Positions 26,978 through 37,187 of a DNA stretch of 64,000 nt are shown here, piece after piece. The first letter of the stretch is position 1, and each line of letters starts with the position of its first letter. The stretch comes from an uncultured Spirochaetales bacterium (GTDB taxonomy: Bacteria > UBP6 > UBA1177). Under the pieces are notes generated by a model. It had not been told where the DNA came from, did not search any database, and saw nothing but the letters and a program-made list of their open reading frames with translations. The stretch spans positions 124,001 through 188,000 of the forward strand of contig CACYHH010000006.1 of the NCBI GenBank assembly GCA_902774115.1, in the 5' to 3' direction. The position numbers and the translations under genes are program-made.

Positions 26978-27894
26978 TTATTGATTTTGTAGTGAAGAAG
27001 CTCTTTCAGGAATCTTCTGAGCTTATCCTTGAAAGTGTATCTGTATCTCGAAACAAAAAGTTTGTTCATTTCTTCATCAAATTCCAAAGCATCAGGCAGA
27101 ACGATTTTTTCACCGTTTTGGGCGATCACAGGCTTGTTCGGGGCTTTTCCGGCTTTTCCGCAGTGGATGCCGCTTCCGTCAAAACCGATATTTTCAACAA
27201 GAGAATATGTCGGGAAAACGGTAAAACGGTTTTGGGCATAATTGCTATAATACCATCTTATATCCCAAGCATCTATTGTTCCGTTCATTTGTGCTCTCAG
27301 AATATAGGGAAGGTCGTCTCCGCCTCTTCTGAAAAGCTTGTTTTTGGTTTTATCGGTGAATATTTCCTGCCAGCCCAAAACATCCCAATCGGCTTCACTC
27401 CAGCGGTCAATCCATGTCGCCCAGCCCCAGCTTGAATAGCGGTAAGTCAGAAAAACAGGAGTTTCCCAATTTCCAGGAATCTGCATCGGCACGTTGTATC
27501 CCGAAATCGAAAAAATTCTTTTGTCATTTTCGTATTTTTCCAGAGCTTCATTCATGAATTCGAGAAAATTGGGGGCGGTAAGGATGTCGTCTTCAATAAT
27601 TATCGCTTTTCCGTGTTCGTTTATGACCTTGGTGATGCCTGAAATTATGGAATCGGCGCACCCGATGTTGGTTTTTGCTTCAGTAACGAAAACTTCTTTA
27701 AAGCCATCGATTTTATTTATGATTTCTCGCACTTTATTCACATTTTCAAAGTCTTTTTCCTTCTTCGCCGCATCTGAAAAAACATAAAGGAGAGAATCTT
27801 TTGCAAGAGTGTTTTTTTTCAGTGCGTTAAGTACCGTTTCCGTGTGTTTCGGGCGGTTATAGACGAAAAAAACTATCGGCGCGATGTCAGTCAT
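26974..27894 (-). CDS. GT-A sugar transferase (GNT-I-like), paralogue A
   Basis: A 306-residue enzyme opening APIVFFVYNRPKHTETVLNA, with the acidic IIIEDDI that fits a metal/donor motif and the SSWGWATW segment seen in bacterial sugar transferases related to the eukaryotic GNT-I fold. It would add a sugar to the growing glycan. It has a clear paralogue at 34166-35089 sharing the start, EDD and SSWGW segments. It is the last gene of the minus-strand cluster; its start overlaps the stop of the upstream GT2 gene by eight bases. Confidence 0.75.
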   Translation of the reverse strand: MTDIAPIVFFVYNRPKHTETVLNALKKNTLAKDSLLYVFSDAAKKEKDFENVNKVREIINKIDGFKEVFVTEAKTNIGCADSIISGITKVINEHGKAIIIEDDILTAPNFLEFMNEALEKYENDKRIFSISGYNVPMQIPGNWETPVFLTYRYSSWGWATWIDRWSEADWDVLGWQEIFTDKTKNKLFRRGGDDLPYILRAQMNGTIDAWDIRWYYSNYAQNRFTVFPTYSLVENIGFDGSGIHCGKAGKAPNKPVIAQNGEKIVLPDALEFDEEMNKLFVSRYRYTFKDKLRRFLKELLHYKINN

Positions 27895-28813
27895 TTATAG
27901 GCTCCTTTGAACAAATTTCAGTAATATATCCGGCAAAGTATCCGAATTTTTTTAGTTTTTTGTAGAGCAGTGCTTTCGAAAAAAATCCTGGGATAGTGAA
28001 GATAGTCAATTCAAAGAACGAAAAAGAAAACATTGATAATTTCTTAATAAAATCAATGCTTAAAAGTTTTGAGCCTCTGATCTGTGCTATGGCTTTGCCG
28101 TTTTGTATGGATCTTTTAAAAGCTTCTTTTAGAGAGTAACTTTTATCCGACACCAAATGGTAGACAAAAATCTCAGGAAAATACTGAATATTTTCTTTAT
28201 TCTTCAGCATTTTATTAAAAAGCAGTGATTCTTCACCGAAAGCGATTTTGTTCCCTGTCATTCCGTATTCCGCGGAAAATCCGTTATATTTTTCCAGAAT
28301 ATCTTTTTTAAAAATCATGTTGGAACCGCTAAGTCCGAACGGGTAGTTTTGCAAACTCAACTGCAAATGTTTATCTCCCCATGAGTGAAGTCCGAACTCG
28401 TCTTTGAACCATTTCGGTTTTTCAGTGTTGTACCAAGGAAGGATTTTTCCTCCGAAAGCCGCGATATCTTTATTGTTTTGAATCACAGAAGAGATTTTTT
28501 CAACCCACTCTTTGTCAGCGATAGCATCATCGTCAATATAGGCAATATAAATTCCTTTTGCCTCATTTATCGCTCTGTTTCTGGCATGGCTAAGCCCTTG
28601 TTTTTCTTCAAAAATATATCGGAAATTATTGTGTTTTTCGCAGAAATCCAGAGCGATCTTTTTTGTGTCATCTGTCGAATTGTTGTCAATTATCAGAACT
28701 TCAAAAAGTTCGCTGTCAGCAGTTTGATCAGCCAAAGATTCCAAACATTTCGGCAAAATGTCCGCTCGGTTGTAGGTGCATACTGCGACTGATATTTCAG
28801 GATTTTTGCTCAT
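27887..28813 (-). CDS. family 2 glycosyltransferase
   Basis: A 308-residue GT2 enzyme. SVAVCTYNRADILPKCLESL, VLIIDNNSTDDT and YIAYIDDDAIADKEW give the GT-A fold and the DDD metal site. The C-terminal part has a hydrophobic patch near FSFSFFELTIFTIPGFF that may touch the membrane. It is embedded in a run of overlapping glycosyltransferase genes, so it likely adds one residue of a surface glycan. Confidence 0.86.
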   Translation of the reverse strand: MSKNPEISVAVCTYNRADILPKCLESLADQTADSELFEVLIIDNNSTDDTKKIALDFCEKHNNFRYIFEEKQGLSHARNRAINEAKGIYIAYIDDDAIADKEWVEKISSVIQNNKDIAAFGGKILPWYNTEKPKWFKDEFGLHSWGDKHLQLSLQNYPFGLSGSNMIFKKDILEKYNGFSAEYGMTGNKIAFGEESLLFNKMLKNKENIQYFPEIFVYHLVSDKSYSLKEAFKRSIQNGKAIAQIRGSKLLSIDFIKKLSMFSFSFFELTIFTIPGFFSKALLYKKLKKFGYFAGYITEICSKEPIND

Positions 28814-28819
28814 TTTTCC

Positions 28820-29833
28820 TCAAAATTTGATCAAAGCACGAACAAACAGCCTGCAATTATCCCGCAAAGAAAGTTTTTTGCAAAAAAGCGGCGATTTAGA
28901 GAAAATACTTAATATTTTCAGTCCATTATGCGTTGACTTGCGGCATGTTTCGAACCAGTATTTTTGGATGACTTCATTAACTGCCGTTTTTTCAAAGCGG
29001 TCATTTTTTAATAACAGATCTTTCAATAAAATCAGCGACTTTTCAATCTCTGCAATTTCCTCAAAAGCGATTCTTGATACACTTTTTGATTTTCTGAGGT
29101 TTTTTATCGTGCTTTCTTCGAGTTTTATTCCGAGTCTTTCAGCATGTTCTTTGATGACCTGAACGGAAAGCTGTTCCATTTTTTCGGTGTTGCTTTTTGA
29201 AAGTCCCTTTGAATTTATTCGGTATTTTACCAAAAATTCCGGGATATTAGCCGTTTCATAATGTTCCGAAATTTTGGAATAGAGATTAAAATCTTCTGAC
29301 ACGGAAAATCTGGGATCATAGAAATTCTGCGATAGACAGTTTTTTCTTATCATGACTGAAGAACTCAAAAACGGAGAGTGAAAAAACAGCTCGATCTTCA
29401 GTTTCTGCAGGTCGGTTTCAAAGAGCCATTTTCCTGTTTCGTTGCCGTTTTCATCAATGATTATCGGATATGCTCCGACCATTCCGATTTCCGGATGCTC
29501 TTCCAAGAATTTTATTTCTTTTTCAAATCTGTTTTCAAGTGCGATGTCGTCGCTGTCGATCCATGCGATATATCTGCCTTTTGAAAGGTTGATGAGTTTG
29601 TTACGAGACTCCACAACGCCGAGATTTTTTTCATTCTGAAATACTTTTATGCGAGAGTCTTTTTTTCCAAAATCATTGATAATTTCAAGGCTTTTGTCTG
29701 TTGAATGATCATTAAGAATCAAAAACTCGAAATCTTTAAAAGTCTGGTTCAGAATGCTTTCTATTGCTTCGGTAACGAATCGTTCCGAGTTAAAGACAGG
29801 CATTAAAACTGAGAGGATAGGAGTGTCAGCCAT
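28820..29833 (-). CDS. family 2 glycosyltransferase
   Basis: A 337-residue GT2 enzyme with LSVLMPVFNSERFVTEAIES, FLILNDHSTDKS and RYIAWIDSDDIALENRF, the DSDD motif binding the metal and UDP-sugar. It begins eight bases inside the upstream GT2 gene, indicating coupled translation. The C-terminal helical region has no identifiable second domain. Its role is a sugar transfer step in the cluster; donor and linkage cannot be deduced. Confidence 0.86.
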   Translation of the reverse strand: MADTPILSVLMPVFNSERFVTEAIESILNQTFKDFEFLILNDHSTDKSLEIINDFGKKDSRIKVFQNEKNLGVVESRNKLINLSKGRYIAWIDSDDIALENRFEKEIKFLEEHPEIGMVGAYPIIIDENGNETGKWLFETDLQKLKIELFFHSPFLSSSVMIRKNCLSQNFYDPRFSVSEDFNLYSKISEHYETANIPEFLVKYRINSKGLSKSNTEKMEQLSVQVIKEHAERLGIKLEESTIKNLRKSKSVSRIAFEEIAEIEKSLILLKDLLLKNDRFEKTAVNEVIQKYWFETCRKSTHNGLKILSIFSKSPLFCKKLSLRDNCRLFVRALIKF

Positions 29834-30590
29834 AGATTTTAAACCCCATTTTTCTAAGTCTTCGTCTTACAAACTGATAAAGCCATGAACTATATGCAAA
29901 TGCTTCAAAGGAAGAATAAAAATGTTTTTGGATCACTGCTCTTTCTTTTTTCACGATATCTTCCGAAGTCGAACTGATCCCTGTAACATCATAATATGCC
30001 GCAGTGATAGGCAAGTATGCCTTTTTCAGATTTTTATCGGCCATGATCTTCAGCAGCATTTCATAATCGGCAGCCAGTTTGAATCCTTCATTGAATCCGC
30101 CGAATTTTTCAATTACATTTTTTTTGAAAAAAGAAGCCTGGTGGCAGATGCAGTCTCTGAAAAGAAAATATTTGTCGGCATGGTTGAACTTTTTTATTTT
30201 TGCTTCAGGTAAGCTATTGATATTACAAGTTAAAATATCAGTATATAAAAAATCGGGATCATTTTTTTCAAATTCATTTAGAACTAGCTCAATCGTTTTT
30301 TCATCAAAAAGTCTGTCTCCGGCATTGAGAAAATAAATTATTTCTCCGCTTGCCATCTTTAAGGCTTTGTTCATCGCATTGTAAATTCCGGAATCAGGCT
30401 CGCTTATCCATTTTATCGGATATTTATCGGCATATTGCTTAATGATTTCGGTAGTTTTGTCTGTGGAAGCTCCGTCAATGATCAGGTATTCAACATTTTC
30501 TGCAAAACAGCTTTGTGTAATGACGCTCAAAATCGTTTTTTCGATTGCGTTCTCAGCGTTTTTGCACACTGTAATTATTGAAACTTTCAC
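29826..30590 (-). CDS. family 2 glycosyltransferase, WcaA-like, paralogue A
   Basis: A 254-residue GT2 enzyme: MKVSIITVCKNAENAIEKT, YLIIDGASTDKTTEII, and IIYFLNAGDRLFDE in the metal-binding position (NAGD). The first hundred or so residues are nearly identical to those of the gene at 35111-35920, while the C-terminal halves differ, which suggests duplication followed by divergence of the acceptor domain. It follows a GT4 gene after a 105-base spacer that shows no clear features. Confidence 0.86.
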   Translation of the reverse strand: MKVSIITVCKNAENAIEKTILSVITQSCFAENVEYLIIDGASTDKTTEIIKQYADKYPIKWISEPDSGIYNAMNKALKMASGEIIYFLNAGDRLFDEKTIELVLNEFEKNDPDFLYTDILTCNINSLPEAKIKKFNHADKYFLFRDCICHQASFFKKNVIEKFGGFNEGFKLAADYEMLLKIMADKNLKKAYLPITAAYYDVTGISSTSEDIVKKERAVIQKHFYSSFEAFAYSSWLYQFVRRRLRKMGFKIYG

Positions 30591-30695
30591 CAGTGTTTTC
30601 TCATCGTTAAAGATTTATAAACATGCACTGTTTTGTCTGTTGTCCAAAATGTGTCGAGATTTGCTTAAAATCAAGTTGCATAAGCTACACACACC

Positions 30696-31841
30696 TTACT
30701 CAAAACTTTTTATAATATCAATAAATGCATTTCCAAAATTTCTAACATTTGTTTTGTAATTTTGCTTCGACGATGTTGGCTTTACATTTAATAATTTATC
30801 AACTAAATCATCTTCATTCCTGGGATCAAAATATGACACATTTTTGGGATTCTGTTCCAAATGGACATTTAAATTCGACAAAAAAATAAACTTGTTAAGA
30901 CATTTCGCATCCTCAACAACGGTACTCCAGCCCTCAAAGAGAGATGGTTGTACAACAGCATACGAATTCTTCATTAAACACAATTGTTCCGTTCTATCAA
31001 TAAATCCTAACAACAATATATCTTTCTCCAAATGCTCTTCTTTAATAAATGACAGCAAGGTCTGTCCATACTCATTATTACGGTAATCACTTAATTTACC
31101 AGAACAAACCAATTGCAAATCCAATCCTTTTCCTATAGCAGTTTTGAATGCTTTGAACAAAAAAAGGTGATTCTTATGCATCCAAAATTGATTGGCGCAA
31201 AATAAATATTGTTTGTTTATCCCATATTTGGTCTTAATTTTATCTATATTTTTCCCAGAAATATCAGGATGAGTAACAGCAAAAGGCAAAACAAAGGTTT
31301 TCAGATCTTTACCTTCAGGGTAGAATTTATAAAAATCATTCCTGCTATCTTCGCTACTAAACACTATTGGCACATTATTCATTATAAAATCCTGCTGCCG
31401 TTTATTCCTTGAAATCAATTCTTTTTCACTAAAGAAATTTTTAAGATATTTCTCTTGAAAATCTGGAATCCAACCTAAGGCCTTTCGTCTATCAATAATT
31501 TCAGACAAGGAATAAATCGGGTAAACAAATTTGTCTTTTCCTCTTTTCCACCCCAAAATATTAATGTGTTGAAATATTATTCCAAAAATTCTCTCCAAAC
31601 AATACTCAAATCTATAGAACCAAATATTACGTATGATTCGCTTTTTTAAGTATGGGTATTTAGTTGCCGTTTGTAAATCAATAAAATCTGATTCTTTATC
31701 ACAATATACATTTATGATAGGCAATACATTATCGTCACATAATGTCAGGGCTGATATGATATTCTGTACGTAATATGCTCCGGCCATCCATGTATCAATT
31801 GGACGATACACTAATCCTATTGTTGTTCTCTTTCTATCCAT
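30696..31841 (-). CDS. GT4-like glycosyltransferase
   Basis: A 381-residue GT-B protein. YLFCANQFWMHKNHLFLFKA, LVCSGKLSDYR and QPSLFEGWSTVVEDAK (with the E-x7-E-type acidic pair) define the donor domain. The N-terminal half starts TTIGLVYRPIDTWMAGAYY. Base composition is markedly AT-rich compared with genes at both ends of the window, marking the start of a probable transferred segment. The gene overlaps the upstream epimerase by 25 bases. Confidence 0.82.
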   Translation of the reverse strand: MDRKRTTIGLVYRPIDTWMAGAYYVQNIISALTLCDDNVLPIINVYCDKESDFIDLQTATKYPYLKKRIIRNIWFYRFEYCLERIFGIIFQHINILGWKRGKDKFVYPIYSLSEIIDRRKALGWIPDFQEKYLKNFFSEKELISRNKRQQDFIMNNVPIVFSSEDSRNDFYKFYPEGKDLKTFVLPFAVTHPDISGKNIDKIKTKYGINKQYLFCANQFWMHKNHLFLFKAFKTAIGKGLDLQLVCSGKLSDYRNNEYGQTLLSFIKEEHLEKDILLLGFIDRTEQLCLMKNSYAVVQPSLFEGWSTVVEDAKCLNKFIFLSNLNVHLEQNPKNVSYFDPRNEDDLVDKLLNVKPTSSKQNYKTNVRNFGNAFIDIIKSFE

Positions 31842-32713
31842 TTTATATAATTTTTCATCCCTTCCTCGAGAGTTACAACGGGTTTATATCCCCATTTTTT
31901 CAAATCTGTTATATCAGCCTGCCAATAAATGGGGTCACCTTTCCTCTCTTCATTGTTGAAGCGAACAATCTTATCCGATGCCATTATGTTAACAAAGGTT
32001 TCTGCTATGGTTCTCACTGATGTTTGAATACCATTAGCCACATTTACTTTTGAGACTTTAAAGTCAGCTTTTTCAACAGCATACTCAATGGCTCTAACCA
32101 AATCTGATATATAAATGAAATCTCTTGTCTCATTGCCGGTCCCCCACAACTCAATTACATCATTGTTTCTAAATTTATTGTACATATCCCAAAACAGCTG
32201 TTTTCTCAATCCTGGACCATAAGCAGAAAAAATACGCAGGCAACAAGTTTTAATACCCCAGAACCTGTAATATTCTTCGCAAATATGTTCTGCCATAACC
32301 TTATGGTAGCCATAGGGAGATACAGGAGCCGACACAGAATCCTTTCCTATTGGTAGTGCATTGGGATTACCGTATACTGCAGCACTTGACATTGTCACAA
32401 ATCTACAATCCGGGTTATGCAATCTAATTGCATCTAAGATTCTGGCAGTATTCAGGACATTCAAACCGAAATCATGCAAAGGTTTATCCAATGACAGTGG
32501 AACACTGGCAGCACCGGAACAATTTATGCACAAGTCAAATTTATTCGTGCTGAATACTGAAGCAAAATCTGCATCAATGGAATTAATTACAATATATCGT
32601 TTATCATTATAGTCAGACACAATGTCGCATCCCCAAACTTCATGCTTTCTTTGGAAATAATCTTTACAATGACTTCCGATAAAACCTTTTGACCCGATTA
32701 TGAGTATTTTCAT
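31817..32713 (-). CDS. NAD-dependent sugar epimerase/dehydratase
   Basis: A 298-residue extended short-chain dehydrogenase. The NAD-binding GSKGFIGSH replaces the usual GxxGxxG, MSSAAVYG provides the active Ser region, and SPYGYHKVMAEH carries the YxxxK catalytic pair. LRIFSAYGPG and TRDFIYISDLV are typical of UDP-sugar 4-epimerases and dTDP-sugar dehydratases. It would make a nucleotide sugar for the cluster. AT-rich like its neighbours. The exact substrate is not predictable. Confidence 0.85.
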   Translation of the reverse strand: MKILIIGSKGFIGSHCKDYFQRKHEVWGCDIVSDYNDKRYIVINSIDADFASVFSTNKFDLCINCSGAASVPLSLDKPLHDFGLNVLNTARILDAIRLHNPDCRFVTMSSAAVYGNPNALPIGKDSVSAPVSPYGYHKVMAEHICEEYYRFWGIKTCCLRIFSAYGPGLRKQLFWDMYNKFRNNDVIELWGTGNETRDFIYISDLVRAIEYAVEKADFKVSKVNVANGIQTSVRTIAETFVNIMASDKIVRFNNEERKGDPIYWQADITDLKKWGYKPVVTLEEGMKNYIKWIEREQQ

Positions 32714-32715
32714 GC

Positions 32716-33489
32716 TTATATTGTTTTCCCTGTTATTTCATAATAATCTTGATTTAAAAGTGATGGTCTGTCTTTTAAGTTAAATATTTTTTTGGCAAGC
32801 CAGTAATGATCTGAGGCAAATTTTATTTTATTGACAGGAATGTTTGTTGATGTGAGAATGTGTATTCCATTGATAAAATAATGTTTCTTGTTGAAAAGTT
32901 GAGCGATCACTTCTATACTTTTTTTTGAATATAACGATATGTGCTGTCCGTGATCTGTGCAATAATACCACCAATCATTTATTTTGGGAACGGGATCAGA
33001 AACTAACTCCGTGGTAAACAAAAGAGTGTCAGTTAAACGAAATATTTCCGACAAAGTCGATATAGGATCAATAAGGTGTTCCAATACTTCATATGAAGAA
33101 ACAACATCATAATGATCTCTGCTCTTTTCATGATTTTGTGCGAATAGATTCATACAATTTTCATCGTACCACTCAAAATTCCAACCATGATCCCGCATCA
33201 TCCGCACAAAAACTCCGTATCCGCCTCCATAATCAAGAGCATTCTGCACATTTCCTAAAAACTTTAATAGTAAATTTGTCTTATTCACCAATATAGTGTT
33301 TCTATAAATTAACCCTATATCACTATTAGCAATAGCGGAAGAATATGACTCGTTTAACCAGTAAGGTTCTTCTGTCTGTACAAAGCCACAATGACTGCAA
33401 ACGTAATACTTTATTTCGTACTTTCCAAGTATTGTTGCTTTGTCAAATAATTCTGTATTGTGACCGCATATTTTACATTTCATATTCAT
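32716..33489 (-). CDS. zinc-ribbon SAM-dependent methyltransferase
   Basis: A 257-residue protein. A four-Cys zinc ribbon (CKIC then CSHC) in the first 35 residues precedes a class I methyltransferase with [12 protein letters not shown] as the SAM loop and [13 protein letters not shown]. This architecture is frequent in polysaccharide clusters among sugar C- or O-methyltransferases. The ATG at 33487-33489 overlaps the TGA of the upstream acetyltransferase (ATGA), which decides the start over longer readings. It would methylate a sugar nucleotide or the glycan. Confidence 0.82.
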   Translation of the reverse strand: MNMKCKICGHNTELFDKATILGKYEIKYYVCSHCGFVQTEEPYWLNESYSSAIANSDIGLIYRNTILVNKTNLLLKFLGNVQNALDYGGGYGVFVRMMRDHGWNFEWYDENCMNLFAQNHEKSRDHYDVVSSYEVLEHLIDPISTLSEIFRLTDTLLFTTELVSDPVPKINDWWYYCTDHGQHISLYSKKSIEVIAQLFNKKHYFINGIHILTSTNIPVNKIKFASDHYWLAKKIFNLKDRPSLLNQDYYEITGKTI

Positions 33490-34097
33490 ATTTTCTTTAC
33501 CACAGCGGCTGGATTTCCGGCCACAACAGTCCATGCCGGAACATCTTTAGTAACAACGCTACCTGCTGCCACAACGGCTCCTTCGCCTATTGTTACTCCT
33601 TTTAAAATTAATACATTCATTCCAATCCAGGCATCGTCACAAATTTTTATTGGCTTGGAATTAACATTGGACCAATCTTTATTTAGAATAAAGTTTTTGC
33701 CGTTGCGAATATCGTTCAATACATTATCGATATCCTTTCGTCTGTCCATATAGTTCAAAGAATGAGAATCATGGTCATATATAGTACACCCCCAGGCAAT
33801 GACAACATTGTTCCCTATTTCTATGAGTGAACGACTAATATACGTCCCGCTGCCAATGTAGCAATGTTCTCCTATTGTAATTAGTCCTTCCTGTGACTCA
33901 AATATAAACGAGCCGGATACGATGCAATCTTTACCTATTGTCAAATAAATCTTGTTGTCAACAGGGTTGTCAAATCTGGTAGAAAACGAGTTTAGTATAC
34001 ATGAAGGATGAATCTGACACCTTTTTATATGTTCTTTTTGCGATTTTTTGCTGCACCATATTTTTACATGCTCTTTTATTTTTCTTATCAAGTTCAT
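33486..34097 (-). CDS. hexapeptide-repeat acyltransferase
   Basis: A 203-residue left-handed beta-helix protein. Isoleucine-rich hexapeptide turns run through [26 protein letters not shown] and [20 protein letters not shown], and HDSHS has the His used by xenobiotic/maltose acetyltransferase relatives. It would O-acetylate a sugar of the glycan from acetyl-CoA. AAAGGTG lies before the ATG. It is coupled to the methyltransferase downstream by ATGA overlap. Confidence 0.88.
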   Translation of the reverse strand: MNLIRKIKEHVKIWCSKKSQKEHIKRCQIHPSCILNSFSTRFDNPVDNKIYLTIGKDCIVSGSFIFESQEGLITIGEHCYIGSGTYISRSLIEIGNNVVIAWGCTIYDHDSHSLNYMDRRKDIDNVLNDIRNGKNFILNKDWSNVNSKPIKICDDAWIGMNVLILKGVTIGEGAVVAAGSVVTKDVPAWTVVAGNPAAVVKKI

Positions 34098-34165
34098 AAC
34101 ACACCTTTAATGTTGTTTATAGCATTTATTTACCACTATAATATCTTGAAGTAACGAGAGCATCT

Positions 34166-35089
34166 TCAACAAAACAAGCTCTTCCAAATTTTTCTTATGA
34201 ATCTTTTAAGAGAATACCTTGGCGGTGGATCGGAAACACGTTTAAAATTGTCTAATATTCTCTTGTTTGGTTCAATATTTTCAATTTTCGGTATCCAACT
34301 GTCATCCAAAATTGTGATTAATTTTTCATCTACCCCGGTATGAGTGCCGCTGCTATCAAGACCGATATTTGTTACGAGTGATTTTATTGGGTAGATGTTG
34401 AATTTGTTTTGTTTGAAGAGAGAATAATCAAAACGAATATCCCATGCATCGATTCGTCCTTCCATTTGTGCATTTAGCATTCCGCTCATGTCTGAGCCGC
34501 CTCGGTTGAACGCTTTTTGAAGTTCTATATTTTCAGAAAATTCTTTAAAATCACGAATTTCCCAATCAACGCTGTTCCAGCGGTCTTTCCAAGTTCCCCA
34601 TCCCCAAGAACTGTGACGATATGAAAGGTAAATGTCTTTTTTGTAATTCGCAGGAATCTTCATTGTTTTGTTGGGAAAAGTGTATCCGCTGACAGAAAAA
34701 ACCCGCTCGTCATTTTCAAAAAAATCCAATGCTTCATTCATAAAGCGAAGGAAAAATTTTGAAGTGACAATATCATCTTCCACCACAATCACTTTGTTAT
34801 ATCGTTCAAAAACCGATGATATGCCTTGAATTATTGAATCGGCACAACCGATATTTTGTTTCGCTTCATAGATTGTTATCGATTTAAATCCATCAATTTT
34901 GCTAATATATTCACTGACTTGCCTGATTTTTTCTTTCTGCTCTTCAGTTGCATTTGCTTTAGGTCCATCGGCAAAAATGAAGAGTTCACTCTCCGTTGCC
35001 AACTCATTTTTTTGCAATGCTTCAACTGTCTGTTGAGTGTGCCATGGCCGGTTATAAACAAAAAGTATGATGGGTGCGAAATCTTTCAT
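34166..35089 (-). CDS. GT-A sugar transferase (GNT-I-like), paralogue B
   Basis: A 307-residue paralogue of the 26974-27894 gene: FAPIILFVYNRPWHTQQTVE, KVIVVEDDIV and SSWGWGTWKDRWNSVDW are shared. It is expected to transfer a sugar to the same or a related glycan. It follows a WcaA-like GT2 gene (35111), just as paralogue A follows GT2 genes, so a GT2/GNT-I-like set has been duplicated within the cluster. The ribosome binding site is weak. Confidence 0.74.
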   Translation of the reverse strand: MKDFAPIILFVYNRPWHTQQTVEALQKNELATESELFIFADGPKANATEEQKEKIRQVSEYISKIDGFKSITIYEAKQNIGCADSIIQGISSVFERYNKVIVVEDDIVTSKFFLRFMNEALDFFENDERVFSVSGYTFPNKTMKIPANYKKDIYLSYRHSSWGWGTWKDRWNSVDWEIRDFKEFSENIELQKAFNRGGSDMSGMLNAQMEGRIDAWDIRFDYSLFKQNKFNIYPIKSLVTNIGLDSSGTHTGVDEKLITILDDSWIPKIENIEPNKRILDNFKRVSDPPPRYSLKRFIRKIWKSLFC

Positions 35090-35110
35090 TTTTTATTTTT
35101 CAACAATCAA

Positions 35111-35920
35111 TTATCTGTTTACCCAAGAATTATGAATTTTCATCAATATCTTTGCCAAAAATCGGAGAATAGATTTTTTATTTTGTTTTGATTTTACTGT
35201 TTCTAATTTTTGAACTTGTTTTTTTATTTCTCGGAGTTCATCTTCTGTAAAGCATTGTTCTTGGAAGATTTTTGTTTCTTTCCGGCTTAAGCTATCGTTT
35301 TTAGAACTGATTCCGTCATAAAAAAACACTGATATTATTTGATTGATATGCTTTATAGAGACATGCTCATTGCAAATGATTTTTTTGTTGAAAACATTGT
35401 CTGCATTGATGGTGTATGTTTCATCATACAACCCAAATTTATCAAACAGCGATTTTTTATAAAAAACAGCTTGATGAGGCAGCGCATCCTGATAGAAAAA
35501 AAATGCACCGCTAATCTGTTTTGAATTTATATGATAATGTTCTGTAAAAGGATTTATATAAAAAGCATCCCCGTAAATCACATCAAATTCTCCGGCTTCG
35601 AACAAATTCATCAATGATTTTATAACATTGTAATGAATAAGATAATCTCCGGCATTTAAAAACAGCAGGTATTCTCCGCTTGCCATTTTTATCCCTTTAT
35701 TCATTGCATTGTAGATCCCGGAATCTGGTTCGCTGATCCATTTTATGGGATATTTGTTGCTATATTGCTTAATGATTTCGACTGTTTTGTCGGTTGAAGC
35801 TCCATCAACAACAAGATATTCAATGCTTTCGTTGAAACAACTTTGCGAAACAACGCTAAGCATTGTGCGTTCTATTGCGTTTTCAGCGTTTTTGCAGACT
35901 GTGATGATTGAGATTTTCAT
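35111..35920 (-). CDS. family 2 glycosyltransferase, WcaA-like, paralogue B
   Basis: A 269-residue GT2 enzyme whose N-terminal part (MKISIITVCKNAENAIERT, YLVVDGASTDKT, FLNAGDYLIHYN) closely matches the 29826-30590 protein. The remainder is different. The start at 35918-35920 aligns with the paralogue and has GAGAG eight bases upstream; an ATG five codons earlier overlaps the upstream stop and is also possible. It likely uses the same donor as its paralogue but another acceptor. Confidence 0.84.
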   Translation of the reverse strand: MKISIITVCKNAENAIERTMLSVVSQSCFNESIEYLVVDGASTDKTVEIIKQYSNKYPIKWISEPDSGIYNAMNKGIKMASGEYLLFLNAGDYLIHYNVIKSLMNLFEAGEFDVIYGDAFYINPFTEHYHINSKQISGAFFFYQDALPHQAVFYKKSLFDKFGLYDETYTINADNVFNKKIICNEHVSIKHINQIISVFFYDGISSKNDSLSRKETKIFQEQCFTEDELREIKKQVQKLETVKSKQNKKSILRFLAKILMKIHNSWVNR

Positions 35921-35931
35921 TTCCAGATCTC

Positions 35932-37182
35932 TCATAAAGATGTATAATGGCTAATAATATCGTTATACATATCAATATGCTGATTAGCAATTTTATTGGG
36001 AGAAAACAAATCCTTTACCTTATTCCTGATAAGTTCACGATTATATGATTTGTCTTTAACATATTTTATTGCGGCAGCAATTTTTTGTGGTTCTGTATTT
36101 TCAATCAGGTAACCGCATTCGTCATCAATAACTTCTGGAGCAATTCCTTCTGATGTGGATATCACGGGAACTCCGCTCATTAACGCTTCAATATTGGTTT
36201 TGCCAAATGATTCCTTAAGTGTGGGATTTACAAAGACATCCGAGGCAGAATATATTAAAGATAACAACCTTGAATTTTCGATACTTCCATAACAAAAAAC
36301 ATCACCTTGCTCATCTTTAAAGAAATCATTTTTTCCCACACATAATATTCTAACAGGGAATTCGACTAGTTCTACAGCTTTCATCAAATTGTCCAATCCT
36401 TTCCGGTGATCACTTAAAAATACCGATACGAACGAAATTGTAAAAACATTATCATCGAATCCAAGAACTTGTCTCGCAGTACGTTTTTCTGTCGGGAAAT
36501 AAGAATTGCTGTCAATAGAATTGTATATCTTGTAAATCCTTTTGTTGCTTAAATGACTTACATTCTTGCAAAAATCAATCATAATGTCGGAAAGTGCAAC
36601 TAAAGACAATTTATCGTTGTCCATTATTGCATTTGCCTTTATTCTAAAAAAAGTATCTTCCAGTTCTTCATAGTATTTTCCATAATTGTTTTTGTCTGTA
36701 CGATAATGGAATCCTCCTAAACCGGGATTTTCATCGCGCAATGTCCATGCTACGGGCTTGTCAATTTTAGAAAAAAAACTTTTGTAATCCAAAAAATCAC
36801 CGACCCAATGCAAATGAATTATATCTGCTTCCTTAACTAACGGATGGTCTACCATGTCGTATGTACTAACAGGAGATGTAAAACAAACAGGGACATCACA
36901 GAGTTTTGATGACATATTTATTTTATCATGTATTTGCTCAACTGGTGTTTTTAAATATCCGCGATTTCTTGCAAATCTTTGGATTTTACGCAAAAATCTA
37001 TTACTCGACCAGTGAAACATTCGGGAATTAGGTTCCATCTGAAAGATAGTATCACTTGAAGTAGTTTTTCTCGCTAATAAAATCTTGCTGTCAATTCCAT
37101 GCGACAACAATGCTTTATGAATATTTAACATTCCAATTCCGGCTCCACCAGAATCTGTTGTCGCAACATGTAATATTTTCAT
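35932..37182 (-). CDS. GT4 family glycosyltransferase
   Basis: A 416-residue GT-B protein. MKILHVATTDSGGAGIGMLN is the usual Gly-rich acceptor loop; TISFVSVFLSDHRKGLDNLM, ILCVGKND and PTLKESFGKTNIEALMSGVP (E-x7-E) form the donor domain. It is a retaining sugar transferase of the glycan cluster. AGGGAAC precedes the ATG. AT-rich composition matches the presumed imported segment. Confidence 0.88.
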   Translation of the reverse strand: MKILHVATTDSGGAGIGMLNIHKALLSHGIDSKILLARKTTSSDTIFQMEPNSRMFHWSSNRFLRKIQRFARNRGYLKTPVEQIHDKINMSSKLCDVPVCFTSPVSTYDMVDHPLVKEADIIHLHWVGDFLDYKSFFSKIDKPVAWTLRDENPGLGGFHYRTDKNNYGKYYEELEDTFFRIKANAIMDNDKLSLVALSDIMIDFCKNVSHLSNKRIYKIYNSIDSNSYFPTEKRTARQVLGFDDNVFTISFVSVFLSDHRKGLDNLMKAVELVEFPVRILCVGKNDFFKDEQGDVFCYGSIENSRLLSLIYSASDVFVNPTLKESFGKTNIEALMSGVPVISTSEGIAPEVIDDECGYLIENTEPQKIAAAIKYVKDKSYNRELIRNKVKDLFSPNKIANQHIDMYNDIISHYTSL

Positions 37183-37187
37183 GTTCC

